DNA of 64,000 nt. Source: Amycolatopsis thermoflava N1165. GTDB lineage: Bacteria; Actinomycetota; Actinomycetes; Mycobacteriales; Pseudonocardiaceae. The DNA lies in assembly GCF_000473265.1 (NCBI RefSeq), contig NZ_KI421511.1, positions 2,159,731 to 2,223,730 on the forward strand, given 5' to 3'. Position 1 is the stretch's first letter, and the number at the start of each line of letters is the position of its first letter. The translations under genes were made by a program, and so were the position numbers. Under the pieces are notes generated by a model. The model searched no databases, was not told the origin of the DNA, and saw only the letters and a list, made by a program, of their open reading frames with translations. Shown here piece by piece: positions 49,552 to 57,684 of the stretch.

Positions 49552-50889
49552 ATGGGGCGACACAGCAGGGGCGACGACCCCGCTCACGGCCGTCCTGAGG
49601 CTGGGGAGCCGACGGGGTACCGGCAGGCGGCGCCGCGGCCGGGCGAGGCGGTGGGTGCTTTCCCGGTGGATCCTGGCTCGGCGAGCGGGTACCAGCGCGT
49701 GCCCGGCGGTGCTCCTGGCGATGGTCCCTACGGCGCGGCCGCTGGCGTTCCCCGCGGCGCGGCCCCCGGTGTTTCCCACGGCGTGGCCCCTGGTGTTCCC
49801 GCGGGCGGCCGGACTCCTCCCGTCGAGGCGGGCAGTCGCCGCGCGGGCGGTTTCGCCGCGCCCGGCGAGACGACCGGCAGCCGCCGTGCGGTGAACTCCG
49901 GCTTCCGAGGGGCCCGCTCGGTGGCGGCCCCGGGCGAGGCGACCGGCAGTCGCCGCGCCGTGGGCGCTTCCGAGCCCACGGTTGGCAGGGGCGCCGTGGG
50001 TGCCTCTGAGTCCACCGGCAGCCGCCGGGCGGTCGGCGCCACCGAAACCACCGGCAGCCGCCGCGCCGTCAGCGCCACCGAAACCACCGGCGGCCGCCGC
50101 GCCGTCAGCGCCACCGAGACCACCGGCAGCCGCCGGGCGGTGGGTGAGTCCAGTGGCTACCGGCGTGGCCGCGCGGGCGAGGGCACCAGCACCCGCATCC
50201 TCGCCGTGGACGGCCGCCCGCAACTGGGTCGCCGCCGGGCCGGGGCCGGCGAATCCACCGGCTCCCACCGGGTCGCGCCCGGCGAGGCCACCGGCTCGCA
50301 CCGGGTGCTCGGCGAGGCCAAGCGCGGCATCGCGAAGTGGCCGATCGTCGCCGGGGTGTTCGTCGTGCTCCTCGTCCTCGGGATCCTCGGCTGGGGCTGG
50401 GCGGACAGCATCGTCGCCAACCGGGCCGAGGCCCAGGCCAGCGCGTGCGCCGAGGGCGACTCCAACCTGAACGTCGTCGCCGCCCCGTCGGTGGCCCCCG
50501 CGGTGACCGCCGCCGCCGAGCGGTGGAACCAGGCGAGAACCGTGGTGCACGCGCACTGCGTCCACGTCCAGGTCCAAGCCATCGACGACCAGCGCGTCCT
50601 GCTGGCGCTCACCGGCCGCGGCAACCTCGACTCGATCGGCGGCCAGCCCGCCGTCTGGATCCCGGAGACCACGGCGACGATCACCGAGCTGACCACCGCC
50701 CGGCCCACCCTGCTGACCTCCCCGGCCGAGCCGCTCGCGGCCAACGCCCGCGCCGACTACCCGTGCGCGGTGCTGACCGCCGAGGACGTCGACGAGGTCC
50801 AGCAGCGCGCCTCCCAGAGGTTCCGCAACTACCTCCAGGAACCGGCGCAGCAGGCCGACTTCGCCCGCCTGCTCAACCCCGGCGCCTAG
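49552..50889 (+). CDS. repeat-rich single-pass membrane protein with truncated solute-binding-like outer domain
   Basis: The 445-residue protein has a Gly/Arg-rich cytoplasmic region of about 260 residues. It contains 12-residue repeats of the type ETTGSRRAVSAT, with six regular copies and three looser ones (GYRRGR, GSHRVAPGEATGSHRV). A helix lies at about 264-284 and an outer domain of 160 residues follows. The start of the outer domain (NLNVVAAPSVAPAVTAAAERWN) is like the first lobe of SBP_bac_11 proteins that are usually joined to a VWA domain, absent here. Two Cys at CAEGD and HAHCVHVQV could pair. Function unknown. Confidence 0.7.
   Translation: MGRHSRGDDPAHGRPEAGEPTGYRQAAPRPGEAVGAFPVDPGSASGYQRVPGGAPGDGPYGAAAGVPRGAAPGVSHGVAPGVPAGGRTPPVEAGSRRAGGFAAPGETTGSRRAVNSGFRGARSVAAPGEATGSRRAVGASEPTVGRGAVGASESTGSRRAVGATETTGSRRAVSATETTGGRRAVSATETTGSRRAVGESSGYRRGRAGEGTSTRILAVDGRPQLGRRRAGAGESTGSHRVAPGEATGSHRVLGEAKRGIAKWPIVAGVFVVLLVLGILGWGWADSIVANRAEAQASACAEGDSNLNVVAAPSVAPAVTAAAERWNQARTVVHAHCVHVQVQAIDDQRVLLALTGRGNLDSIGGQPAVWIPETTATITELTTARPTLLTSPAEPLAANARADYPCAVLTAEDVDEVQQRASQRFRNYLQEPAQQADFARLLNPGA
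49933..50148 (+). repeat. six tandem 36-bp repeats within the membrane protein gene
   Basis: Units start at 49933, 49969, 50005, 50041, 50077 and 50113, each 36 bases, coding the 12-residue unit ETTGSRRAVSAT and variants. The units at 50041 and 50077 differ by only one base, suggesting recent duplication. Confidence 0.85.
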
Positions 50890-51039
50890 GGCACCGCGCC
50901 CTGGGGCGAAACACGGCCCGCAACGGACGCCCCCGCCGATCCTGGCTCACAGTCGCCGCACAGCTCGCGCACCGGTGACCGCACGGGTCACCCCGGTTGA
51001 CTCGACGCGCCCGGACCGGAGCGGAGCCGAGGGAGCTTC

Positions 51040-51406
51040 ATGGGTGGCCGGCGCGTCGTGCTCGCGATCGTCGGCGTGGTGGACCAGTCGGCCAAGTGGT
51101 CGGCGCGGCGGCACGCTGATCAACAGCGGCGGCAGCCACCTGGTCGGCGAAGCGATCGGCGGCTGGTACCGCGACCCGCTCGCCGGCGCGCGCCTCGACG
51201 TCCTCGGCGCCGCGGGGCTGGGCCTCGCCGTCGTCGCCATCGCCGCCGGGACCGCGCTGCTCGCAGTGGCCGCCGGACGCGGGCTCGTCCGGCTGCGCCT
51301 GCGCCCGGTGGCGCGGCCCCGGCTGCTCGCCGGCGCAGTGGGCCTGGGCGCGGTGCAGGACACCGGGGTGACCAGCGCCGCGCTCACGCCGGCCGTCGGC
51401 CGGTGA
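51040..51406 (+). pseudogene. degenerate signal peptidase II (LspA)-like fragment
   Basis: From ATG 51040, after GGGAG, the frame reads MGGRRVVLAIVGVVDQSAKW, an LspA-like first helix with the D-Q-x-x-K-W motif. Around 51100 the continuity moves to another frame reading GGTLINSGGSHLVGEAIGGW and then a hydrophobic helix, and ends at 51406. The later catalytic Asp region expected in LspA is missing. So the gene appears frameshifted and truncated. The rest of the gap from 50890 holds nothing that I recognise. Confidence 0.45.
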
Positions 51407-52154
51407 GCACCTCGCGGGTGGCCGCGTCGGCCGGGTAGAACGACTCGATCACCAGCTCGGCCAGCGTGACGTCCAGCGCGGTGCCGAAGGTGGCCACCAC
51501 GGACAGCAGGGTCAGCTCGGCGTCGCCGCGACGCAGCCGCACCGGCACGAACACCGAGCCGGCCGGGGCCTCGTCCACCGGGTCGTCGCACGGGTATCCG
51601 CTCACCTCGGCCAGCAGGTCCGCGAGACCGGGGTCGCCGGTGATCTCCACCTGCCGCCGCAGCCTGCCGAGCAGCTCGGCCCGCCACTGCCCCAGGTTGA
51701 TCACGTGCGGGGCGAGGCCGCGGGGGTGCAGCGCGATCCGCAGCACGTTCGCCGGCGGTTCCAGCAGCGCGGGGTCGACGAGGTCGGTCAGCAGCGTGAT
51801 GCCGCTGTTGCTCTCGACGAGGTCCCAGTTGCGGTCCACGACGACGGCCGGGTACGGCTCGTGCCCGGCGAGCAGGTGCCGGACGGCGTCGAGCGCGGCG
51901 CCCAGGTCGGGCAGCGGGGTCTCCGGGAACACCGGCGCGTAGCCGGCGGCCAGCAGCAGCCGGTTGCGCTCCCGCAGCGGCACCTCCAGCCGCTCTCCCA
52001 GGCGCAGCACCATTTCCCGGCTCGGCTGGGACCGGCCGTTCTCCAGGAAGCTGAGGTGGCGCGTGGAGATCTCGGCGGACAGGGCGAGGTCGAGCTGGCT
52101 GAGCCTGCGGCGTTCCCGCCACTGCCGCAACTGCTCGCCCACGGGGCGCTGCAT
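51384..52154 (-). CDS. XRE-family regulator with MmyB-like ligand domain
   Basis: The 256-residue protein has an XRE HTH at about residues 5-60 (LRQWRERRRLSQLDLALSAEISTRHLSFLENGRSQPSREMVLRL) and an MmyB-like domain thereafter (YPAVVVDRNWDLVESNSGITLLTDLVDPALL). Such regulators usually control a divergent gene. Here the divergent neighbour is the SnoaL-like gene at 52279, with 124 bases between; no operator was identified. The 3' end overlaps the LspA-like pseudogene by 23 bases. Confidence 0.9.
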   Translation of the reverse strand: MQRPVGEQLRQWRERRRLSQLDLALSAEISTRHLSFLENGRSQPSREMVLRLGERLEVPLRERNRLLLAAGYAPVFPETPLPDLGAALDAVRHLLAGHEPYPAVVVDRNWDLVESNSGITLLTDLVDPALLEPPANVLRIALHPRGLAPHVINLGQWRAELLGRLRRQVEITGDPGLADLLAEVSGYPCDDPVDEAPAGSVFVPVRLRRGDAELTLLSVVATFGTALDVTLAELVIESFYPADAATREVLTGRRPA

Positions 52155-52278
52155 GGTCGTCACCCGTGCGAAGTTACGGGGCGCGCGCACGGCGCCGCCA
52201 TTACCTCCCGCGTAATCGACGGGCCGCGCGATCCGGGCGATGGTGATCAGGTCACACCGACCGATCAGGAGGAATCCG

Positions 52279-52641
52279 ATGACCGACTACACCGCTCTCG
52301 CCCAGGGCTACATCGACGTCTGGAACGAGACGGACGCGGACAAGCGCCGGGCGCTGGTGGAGGAGCTGTTCACCCCGGACGCGCAGTTCACCGACCCGAT
52401 CGACTCGGTGCGCGGCACCGCCGCGATCGACGAGTTCATCGGCGCGGCGCAGGCGCAGTTCGCGGGGCTGGAGTTCAGCCTCGGTGGCGCCGTGGACGGC
52501 CACCACGACCAGGCCCGGTTCACGTGGCACCTGGGCGCGCCGGGCGCCGCCGAGCCGCTCGCGATCGGCTTCGACGTCGTCGTGGTCGAGGACGGCCGGA
52601 TCGCTCGGGTGCTGGGCTTCCTGGACAAGGTTCCCAGCTGA
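52279..52641 (+). CDS. SnoaL/NTF2-like protein
   Basis: The 120-residue protein starts at ATG 52279 after AGGAGGAATCCG. YTALAQGYIDVWNETDADKRRALVEELFTPDAQFTDPIDSVRG is the usual SnoaL-like start with a cone-shaped alpha+beta barrel, and the end HHDQARFTWHLG agrees. These small proteins act as isomerases, cyclases or ligand carriers. Probably under control of the divergent MmyB-like regulator. Confidence 0.85.
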   Translation: MTDYTALAQGYIDVWNETDADKRRALVEELFTPDAQFTDPIDSVRGTAAIDEFIGAAQAQFAGLEFSLGGAVDGHHDQARFTWHLGAPGAAEPLAIGFDVVVVEDGRIARVLGFLDKVPS

Positions 52642-52657
52642 CGCGGATCCGCCGGCC

Positions 52658-52682
52658 GGCCCGGAACCCCCAGTTCCGGGCC
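52658..52682. terminator. 10-bp hairpin between the SnoaL-like gene and the glycine riboswitch
   Basis: GGCCCGGAAC (52658-52667) and GTTCCGGGCC (52673-52682) form a perfect stem with a five-base loop. It lies after the SnoaL-like stop on the plus strand and just beyond the riboswitch on the minus strand. It lacks a T-run on either side, so the direction of use is unclear. Confidence 0.6.
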
Positions 52683-52694
52683 CTCCCCACTCTG

Positions 52695-52905
52695 TCGTGC
52701 CCCGTGAGGGCGCCTGAGAGGTTCACCCGAGTGTTGAGCCGGGTTTGCACCTTCGGCGGGGCCGGACGTAGTTGTGCCCGTCGGCCCGCTTTCCAGAGGC
52801 GTCTCGTCCGCGCGGTCCAGGGTGCCTGAGAGGTTCCGGGGAGGCTTTGCTCCTTCGGCGCCGGGCGCGCTGGTGGTGGCCCGGTCTCTCCCGCGCGGCT
52901 TCGGC
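52695..52905 (-). ncRNA. tandem glycine riboswitch (two aptamers), with no glycine gene downstream
   Basis: The minus strand carries two aptamers. Aptamer 1 (about 52905-52812) reads GGGAGAGACCGGG, then CGCCGAAGGAGCAAAGC and CCTCTCAGGC. Aptamer 2 (about 52800-52695) reads CTCTGGAAAGCGGG, then CGCCGAAGGTGCAAACC and CCTCTCAGGCGCC. These are the conserved glycine aptamer parts, and the tandem order with a short linker is typical. It follows the MerR gene directly. In mycobacteria the equivalent spot precedes gcvB (glycine dehydrogenase). Here only a hairpin and convergent or unrelated genes follow. Confidence 0.93.
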
Positions 52906-52945
52906 GACCGCGTTCAGTACCCTACTCCCCGGTTCGGGGAGACGA

Positions 52946-53512
52946 TCATCCGGTCCGGCGTGCGTTGCGGCGCTGCGTGAGTTCGTCCGGAACGACCGGT
53001 TCGATCTCGCCACCGTCGGCGCGCTCGGCCGGGAACTCGTGGATCGTGCCGCTGATCTCCTGCATCGGGACCTTCACCGCGATGCCGAACACGCCCTGGC
53101 CGCCCTGGAGCAGATCCACGATCTCCTCGGGCGAGGTGCACTCGTAGACGGTGGTGCCGTCCGAGACCAGGGTGACTTTCGCCAGGTCGCGTGCCCCGCG
53201 CTTGCGCAGGTGCTCGACGGCGACACGGATGTTCTGCAGCGAGACGCCCGTGTCGAGTAAACGCTTCACGATCTTGAGGGCGAGGATGTCCTTGAACGAG
53301 TACAGCCGTTGCGAACCCGAACCGTGCGCCGTGCGGATGCTCGGCGCGACCAGCCCGGTGCGCGCCCAGTAGTCCAGCTGCCGGTAGGTGATGCCGGCGA
53401 TCTGACAGGCCGCGGGACCTCGGTATCCGACCAGCTCGTCAGGCAGGGACGAGTCCGGGAAGAGCTCACCCTGCTCCCCGGGCACGACCTGAACCGGCCT
53501 TTCGTCGACCAC
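52946..53512 (-). CDS. MerR-family regulator (Rv1830-like)
   Basis: The 188-residue protein starts at GTG 53512 after GGGAGG. The MerR HTH is VGYRGPAACQIAGITYRQLDYWARTGLVAPSIRTAHGSGSQRLYSFKDILALKIVKRLLDTG, and the C-terminal part (VYECTSPEEIVDLLQGGQGVFGIAVKV) matches Rv1830 as I recall. It is placed, as in M. tuberculosis, after the bifunctional nuclease gene and before the glycine riboswitch. The 358-base gap upstream of it contains only the hairpin at 53801. Confidence 0.9.
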   Translation of the reverse strand: MVDERPVQVVPGEQGELFPDSSLPDELVGYRGPAACQIAGITYRQLDYWARTGLVAPSIRTAHGSGSQRLYSFKDILALKIVKRLLDTGVSLQNIRVAVEHLRKRGARDLAKVTLVSDGTTVYECTSPEEIVDLLQGGQGVFGIAVKVPMQEISGTIHEFPAERADGGEIEPVVPDELTQRRNARRTG

Positions 53513-53800
53513 GCATGCCTCCCCTCGCCCGGCCGTGCGGCCGGTCGAAACAAGCACCCGGGGCCCTGGAGTAGGACCCGCGGCAGTGGCGAACCGCTCC
53601 GGTGCCCCAGTGACCGCGCCGCGGCCGAATCACACCGAAGCGATTTACCGCCATCGACGGTATGCGCGGGCGCGCGCCCGGTCAACGCGACGCGCGGCCC
53701 CGCCTTCACACAGTCTTGAGAGTTGATCGGTGAAGACGCTCCGACCACGGTTACCCGGACGGGTAATTTTCGCCGCGAAGGCGGCAGAGACCCCGGAACG

Positions 53801-53852
53801 CGCCGAAGGGGCCCTCCCGGCCGGTGCTCGAGCCGGGAAGACCCCTTCGGCG
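53801..53852 (-). terminator. two-part hairpin after the bifunctional nuclease gene
   Basis: CGCCGAAGGGG (53801-53811) pairs with CCCCTTCGGCG (53842-53852), and inside it TCCCGGC (53815-53821) pairs with GCCGGGA (53832-53838). It starts 19 bases past the nuclease stop on the minus strand. No T-run follows, but the stem is long and likely ends that transcript. Confidence 0.7.
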
Positions 53853-53870
53853 CCGCCGGAGGCGGGGCGG

Positions 53871-54344
53871 TCAGGTGTCCGCGCCGCGGAAGTCCTCCGG
53901 CGAGACGGATTCGAGAAATTCGCGGAACTTCTCGACCTCGTCCTCCTGCTCGTCCGGGATGATCAGCCCGGCCTCGTCGAGCACCGCGTCCACCGCGTGG
54001 ATCGGCACCCCGACGCGCAGGGCCAGCGCCACCGAGTCGCTCGGCCGCGCGGACACCCGCACGTTGCCGTCGAAGACCAGTTCGGCGAAGAACGTGCCTT
54101 CGCGCAGGTCCGTGATCACGACCTGTTCGAGCTCGCGGCCCAGCGCGCCGATGACCTCCTTGAGGAGGTCGTGGGTCAGCGGGCGCGCGGGGCGGACGCC
54201 CTGCTGCTCGAGTGCGATCGCGGTGGCTTCCACGGACCCGATCCAGATGGGGAGGTACCGCTCACCCTGCGCCTCCCGGAGCAACAAGATCGGCTGGTTC
54301 GCGGGCAACTCGACCCGCACGCCGACGACGCGCATTTCGCTCAT
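53871..54344 (-). CDS. bifunctional nuclease family protein (DUF151)
   Basis: The 157-residue protein has the BFN core: MRVVGVRVELPANQPILLLREAQGERYLPIWIGSVEATAIALEQQGVRPARPLTHDLL, and a later VSARPSDSVALALRVGVPIHA. It corresponds to Rv1829. Family members are reported to have nuclease activity in plants, unproven in actinobacteria. It lies between FtsR and the MerR regulator. The 248-base gap upstream holds no gene that I can support. Confidence 0.93.
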   Translation of the reverse strand: MSEMRVVGVRVELPANQPILLLREAQGERYLPIWIGSVEATAIALEQQGVRPARPLTHDLLKEVIGALGRELEQVVITDLREGTFFAELVFDGNVRVSARPSDSVALALRVGVPIHAVDAVLDEAGLIIPDEQEDEVEKFREFLESVSPEDFRGADT

Positions 54345-54592
54345 CGGGCTTCGCCTCCCTCTCGTGTGCGCGGGCCGCGGCGCTGGTCCGAGGACCCCGC
54401 ATCGACATCTCCGACGCTACCCGCCATCCCGGCACCGTGCTCGCTCGCGGGGACTGTGTGGCAGTCGCGTGGACCGTTCCGGCAAATCCATCACCAACGG
54501 TACGGCATCGGCGGCTCGCTGCGGAGTCCCGAAACCATGTCATTACCGTCGCGACCCACGACCAGCGGAGATCCAGAACCGCACCACCGGGC

Positions 54593-55345
54593 TCACCCGC
54601 CGGTCACGTCCCGGATGCCCGCTTTGACCAGCAGCGTGTGCAACGTCACCGACAGTGCCGCCAGCTGCCGCGCCAGCTCGTCCGCCCGCGCCTTGGCGTC
54701 CGGGTCACGCTGCCGTGACACGGGCGCGACGATCTGCTCGAGCAGACCGACCTCGCGGTCCGCCGACGCGCGGAAGGCACGCAGGTGCCGCGGCTCGATG
54801 CCGTACTCGGTCATGGCGCGGACCGTGCGGGCCACCAGAACCGCGTCCGGGTCGTAGAACCCGGCCGCGCCGGGGCGGATCAGGCCGTACTGCTCCAGCT
54901 CGGCGAGCAGGGAGTTGTCCACGCCCGCCTCGGCGAGCAGGTCCTCCCTGGTCAGCCGGACGTCGCGGCCCGGCGCGAAGTCGTCGGGCCGGGGCAGCCC
55001 GTCCCCGGGGCCCGGCGTCGCCGGGATGGGGACCAGCTTGCGCGGCAGCCTCCCGCCGAGGCCCTGGCCGTCGGACAGGCCGCGGTCGGCGGCGTCGAGC
55101 TGCTCCTTGATGACCTTGAGCGGGAGGTAGTGGTCCCGCTGCGCGGCCAGCACGAACCGCAGCCGCTCGACGTCCGCCGCGGAGAACTGCCGGTATCCGG
55201 ACGCGGTCCGGCCCGGGCGGACCAGTCCCTCGGACTCGAGGAACCGGATCTTGGAGATGGTGACATCGGGGAAGTCCGGGCGCAGCTGCGCCAGCACCGC
55301 CCCGATGCTCAGTCCATCACGCTGTGGCCGCCCGGCAGCCGTCAC
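54593..55345 (-). CDS. ftsR: MerR-like regulator FtsR (Rv1828 homologue)
   Basis: The 250-residue protein has an N-terminal winged HTH, LSIGAVLAQLRPDFPDVTISKIRFLESEGLVRPGRTASGYRQFS, and a C-terminal effector-like domain (ADELARQLAALSVTLHTLLVKAG). FtsR activates ftsZ in Corynebacterium. Its ATG overlaps the garA stop (ATGA), so the two are translated together. Gene order gcvH-garA-ftsR is conserved with mycobacteria. Confidence 0.92.
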   Translation of the reverse strand: MTAAGRPQRDGLSIGAVLAQLRPDFPDVTISKIRFLESEGLVRPGRTASGYRQFSAADVERLRFVLAAQRDHYLPLKVIKEQLDAADRGLSDGQGLGGRLPRKLVPIPATPGPGDGLPRPDDFAPGRDVRLTREDLLAEAGVDNSLLAELEQYGLIRPGAAGFYDPDAVLVARTVRAMTEYGIEPRHLRAFRASADREVGLLEQIVAPVSRQRDPDAKARADELARQLAALSVTLHTLLVKAGIRDVTGG

Positions 55346-55806
55346 CGCGCCCCCTGGCCCCCGTGCCCCGGGCCGGTCAGGAAGACCAGGCGGAACTTGC
55401 CGATCTGCACCTCGTCACCGCCCGCGAGCACCGCCTGGTCGACCGGCTCGCGGTTGACGTAGGTGCCGTTCAGGCTGCCCACGTCGATGACGACGAACTC
55501 CCCGCCCTCGCGGCGGAACTCCGCGTGACGGCGGGACACCGTGACGTCGTCGAGGAAGATGTCGCTGTCCGGGTGGCGCCCGGCGCTCGTGGTGTCCCGG
55601 TCGAGCAGGAAGCGCGAACCGGCGTTCGGGCCCCGCTTGACCACCAGCAACGCCGTGCCTGCCGGCAGCGCGTCGACACCGGCGACCGAAGGCTCCGGCG
55701 TCGGCGCCTCCTGACCCTCCACGTCCGCCAGGAAGTCGGCCCGGAAGACCGAGGTCCGCTCCGGAGACTGCTCCGGGGGAACGCCGGGCCCGTCGTTGGT
55801 GCTCAC
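55342..55806 (-). CDS. garA: FHA-domain regulator GarA/OdhI
   Basis: The 154-residue protein starts at GTG 55806 after GAGGAGAGC. The FHA domain shows GSRFLLDRDTTSAGRHPDSDIFLDDVTVSRRHAEF and VGSLNGTYVNREPVD. The N-terminal switch is SPERTSVFRADF; mycobacterial GarA has ETTSVFRADF with Thr21 (PknG) and Thr22 (PknB). Here Arg17 replaces the first Thr and Thr18 remains. GarA inhibits 2-oxoglutarate dehydrogenase and glutamate dehydrogenase until phosphorylated. It overlaps ftsR. Confidence 0.95.
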   Translation of the reverse strand: MSTNDGPGVPPEQSPERTSVFRADFLADVEGQEAPTPEPSVAGVDALPAGTALLVVKRGPNAGSRFLLDRDTTSAGRHPDSDIFLDDVTVSRRHAEFRREGGEFVVIDVGSLNGTYVNREPVDQAVLAGGDEVQIGKFRLVFLTGPGHGGQGAR

Positions 55807-55910
55807 CTGAGCTCTCCTCACCACTGATGTGTCGCTGGCTGAAAACCTGTGGCTGCCAACGTACCGTGCCTGATCGATTCGGCCCCCGCGGCTCCCCCCA
55901 AAACGCGGTC

Positions 55911-56294
55911 CTAGCCTGCGGTCAGCCGGTTGTAGGCGTCGGCGTCGAGCAGCCCCGCCACGGCGTCGGCGTCGCTCACCCGGATCTCGACGAGCCACCC
56001 CTCGCCGTAGGGGTCGCTGTTGATCAGCTCCGGCGAGTCGCCCACCGCGTCGTTGACCGCGACGACCTCGCCGTCGACCGGGGCGAACAGCTCGGACACG
56101 CTCTTGGTCGACTCGACCTCGCCGAACGGCTCCCCCGCGGTCACCGCCTTGCCGGCCTCGGGCAGGTCGACGAACACCACGTCACCCAGCTGGTCCTGCG
56201 CGTACTCGGTGATCCCGACCCGGACCACGTCGCCGTCACGGGTGGCCACCCACTCGTGCTCCTCGGTGTAGCGCAACTCTTCTGGCGCGGACAC
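55911..56294 (-). CDS. gcvH: glycine cleavage system H protein
   Basis: The 127-residue protein carries the lipoylation site Lys64 in [20 protein letters not shown] and the start [11 protein letters not shown]. It shuttles the methylamine group among the P, T and L proteins. No gcvP or gcvT is in the window, although a glycine riboswitch lies about 3 kb downstream on the same strand. Order pgsA-like, gcvH, garA is conserved. Confidence 0.95.
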   Translation of the reverse strand: MSAPEELRYTEEHEWVATRDGDVVRVGITEYAQDQLGDVVFVDLPEAGKAVTAGEPFGEVESTKSVSELFAPVDGEVVAVNDAVGDSPELINSDPYGEGWLVEIRVSDADAVAGLLDADAYNRLTAG

Positions 56295-56351
56295 TCCACG
56301 TCCCCTTTCCTGCCCGGCTCGCGCGTGGCGTCGCGATGCTCGCGCGAAGTC

Positions 56352-56963
56352 TTACATCCGCCCGCCCGCTCTGGCACGCCGGACCGCCCAGAAGGTCTGC
56401 AGCAGGTACAGCGCGCCGGACCACACATACAGCACCGTGCCCCACGCGGTGAAGGAGTAGGCGATCGGCCGGGCGATCGCGGCCGCGGTCGAGCCGCCCT
56501 GGGTGAGCAGCAGGAACGGGAAGGCGTACATCAGCACGAAGGTCGCGGCCTTGCCGATGTAGGTGACCTCGGGGGGCGCGTAGTCGTGGCGGCGCAGCAC
56601 CAGCAGGGCCACCCCGACCAGCAGCTCACGCCCGACGAGCACCGCGACGAGCCACCAGGGCACGATGCCGCGGACCAGGAAGGCGATCAGCGTGGCGACG
56701 ATGTAGAGCCGGTCGGCGGCCGGATCGAGCAACTGCCCGAGGCGGCTCGTCTGGTCCAGCCAGCGCGCGAGCTTGCCGTCCAGCCAGTCGGACAGGCCGC
56801 TGAACACCAGCAGCGCCAGGGCCCAGCCGTCGGCGCGCGGGCCGAGCAGGAGCCACAGGAACACCGGGACGCCCGCGAGCCGCAGCAGGGACAGCAGGTT
56901 CGGCACGGTCCACGCCTGGCGCAGCAGGCTGGGCTCGGCCGTCTCGGCGCGGGGTTCGATCAC
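56352..56963 (-). CDS. CDP-alcohol phosphatidyltransferase (PgsA-like)
   Basis: The 203-residue membrane protein has the CDP-OH motif D-x2-D-G-x2-A-R-x8-G-x3-D-x3-D in SDWLDGKLARWLDQTSRLGQLLDPAADRL and about six helices. It probably makes a phosphatidylglycerol phosphate or cardiolipin-type product; the specific alcohol cannot be told. It corresponds in place to Rv1822 (PgsA2), upstream of gcvH. Confidence 0.92.
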   Translation of the reverse strand: MIEPRAETAEPSLLRQAWTVPNLLSLLRLAGVPVFLWLLLGPRADGWALALLVFSGLSDWLDGKLARWLDQTSRLGQLLDPAADRLYIVATLIAFLVRGIVPWWLVAVLVGRELLVGVALLVLRRHDYAPPEVTYIGKAATFVLMYAFPFLLLTQGGSTAAAIARPIAYSFTAWGTVLYVWSGALYLLQTFWAVRRARAGGRM

Positions 56964-57325
56964 GGGGTAACCCTAATCGGTGGGGCGGCGGCGGGTTCAC
57001 CCTCGGAGTGGCGGTCCCTGGTGGCGACCGCCGGACCCGGCGGCTCGGGGCCGGCCGGTTCGGGAAGCGGCTCGGCCCGCCGGGCCGACAGCCGAGCAGC
57101 GCCGTGGAACCGGCGGGCTTGCGGCCTGTGCCCGCGGGCCGCCGGCCGAGGCGTCGGCCCCGGCCATTCGCGGAACCCGACCGGGCCGGCGGCATGCAGC
57201 CTCGGCAACCGCGCGATCCCGGCCTCCCGCCTCCGCGGCAGGCCGGGCAGCCGGGCAAGGCGCTCGGCCCGCGACCGCTCGCCGAACCCGGCTCCGCCGG
57301 TCCTGGGACCTCGTGTGCGGGGGTG
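56964..57325. other. 362-base gap without recognisable gene
   Basis: The stretch is very GC-rich and consists of Arg/Gly/Pro-coding frames in all directions, with no ribosome site or family similarity that I can see. It includes the promoter region of the phosphatidyltransferase gene. Confidence 0.5.
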
Positions 57326-57583
57326 TCAGCCCGCGCGGCGGTGCGTCCAGCCGCGGCGGCGGAGTTCGTCGCCGGTGAGGGTGAGTGGGCGGCCCAGGTG
57401 GTCGGTGCCCACCCAGCGCAGGGTCCCGGCCCCCGGCTCGAGGACGTAGGGGCGGCCCTGGCTCCACACGACGGAGCAGGGGGCGGTCGGAAGCGGATCC
57501 GTCTCGGTGGCGGTCTCGGTGCTCAACACGACTGTGGTGTCGCGCGAGGCGGGCGAAGTGTTAGCCGCCTGCCAACTATTCAC
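57326..57583 (-). CDS. small hypothetical protein, 85 aa
   Basis: The 85-residue product is hydrophilic with a well-behaved composition (VVLSTETATETDPLPTAPCSVVWSQGRPYVLEPG, then LRWVGTDHLGRPLTLTGDELRRRGW). The C-terminal half looks like a short beta-rich domain. No family is recognised and no strong ribosome site precedes the ATG. Confidence 0.5.
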   Translation of the reverse strand: MNSWQAANTSPASRDTTVVLSTETATETDPLPTAPCSVVWSQGRPYVLEPGAGTLRWVGTDHLGRPLTLTGDELRRRGWTHRRAG

Positions 57584-57684
57584 CCGGCCGGTGGATCATT
57601 GTCCACAGTGGAGCTCCGGAGGGCGCGTCCTGCCTGCGATTTCGCCGGTGTCGCGGTACTTTCCCGCCGAGGAGGCAACCACTG

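Noticed and set aside
52695..52905. plus-strand thiamine (TPP) riboswitch suggested by CTGAGAGGTT
   Set aside because: The same bases fit the glycine aptamer much better on the minus strand, in two tandem copies.
53235..53512. longer MerR start at 53557
   Set aside because: The added residues lack a ribosome site, while GTG 53512 has GGGAGG nearby and matches the expected length.
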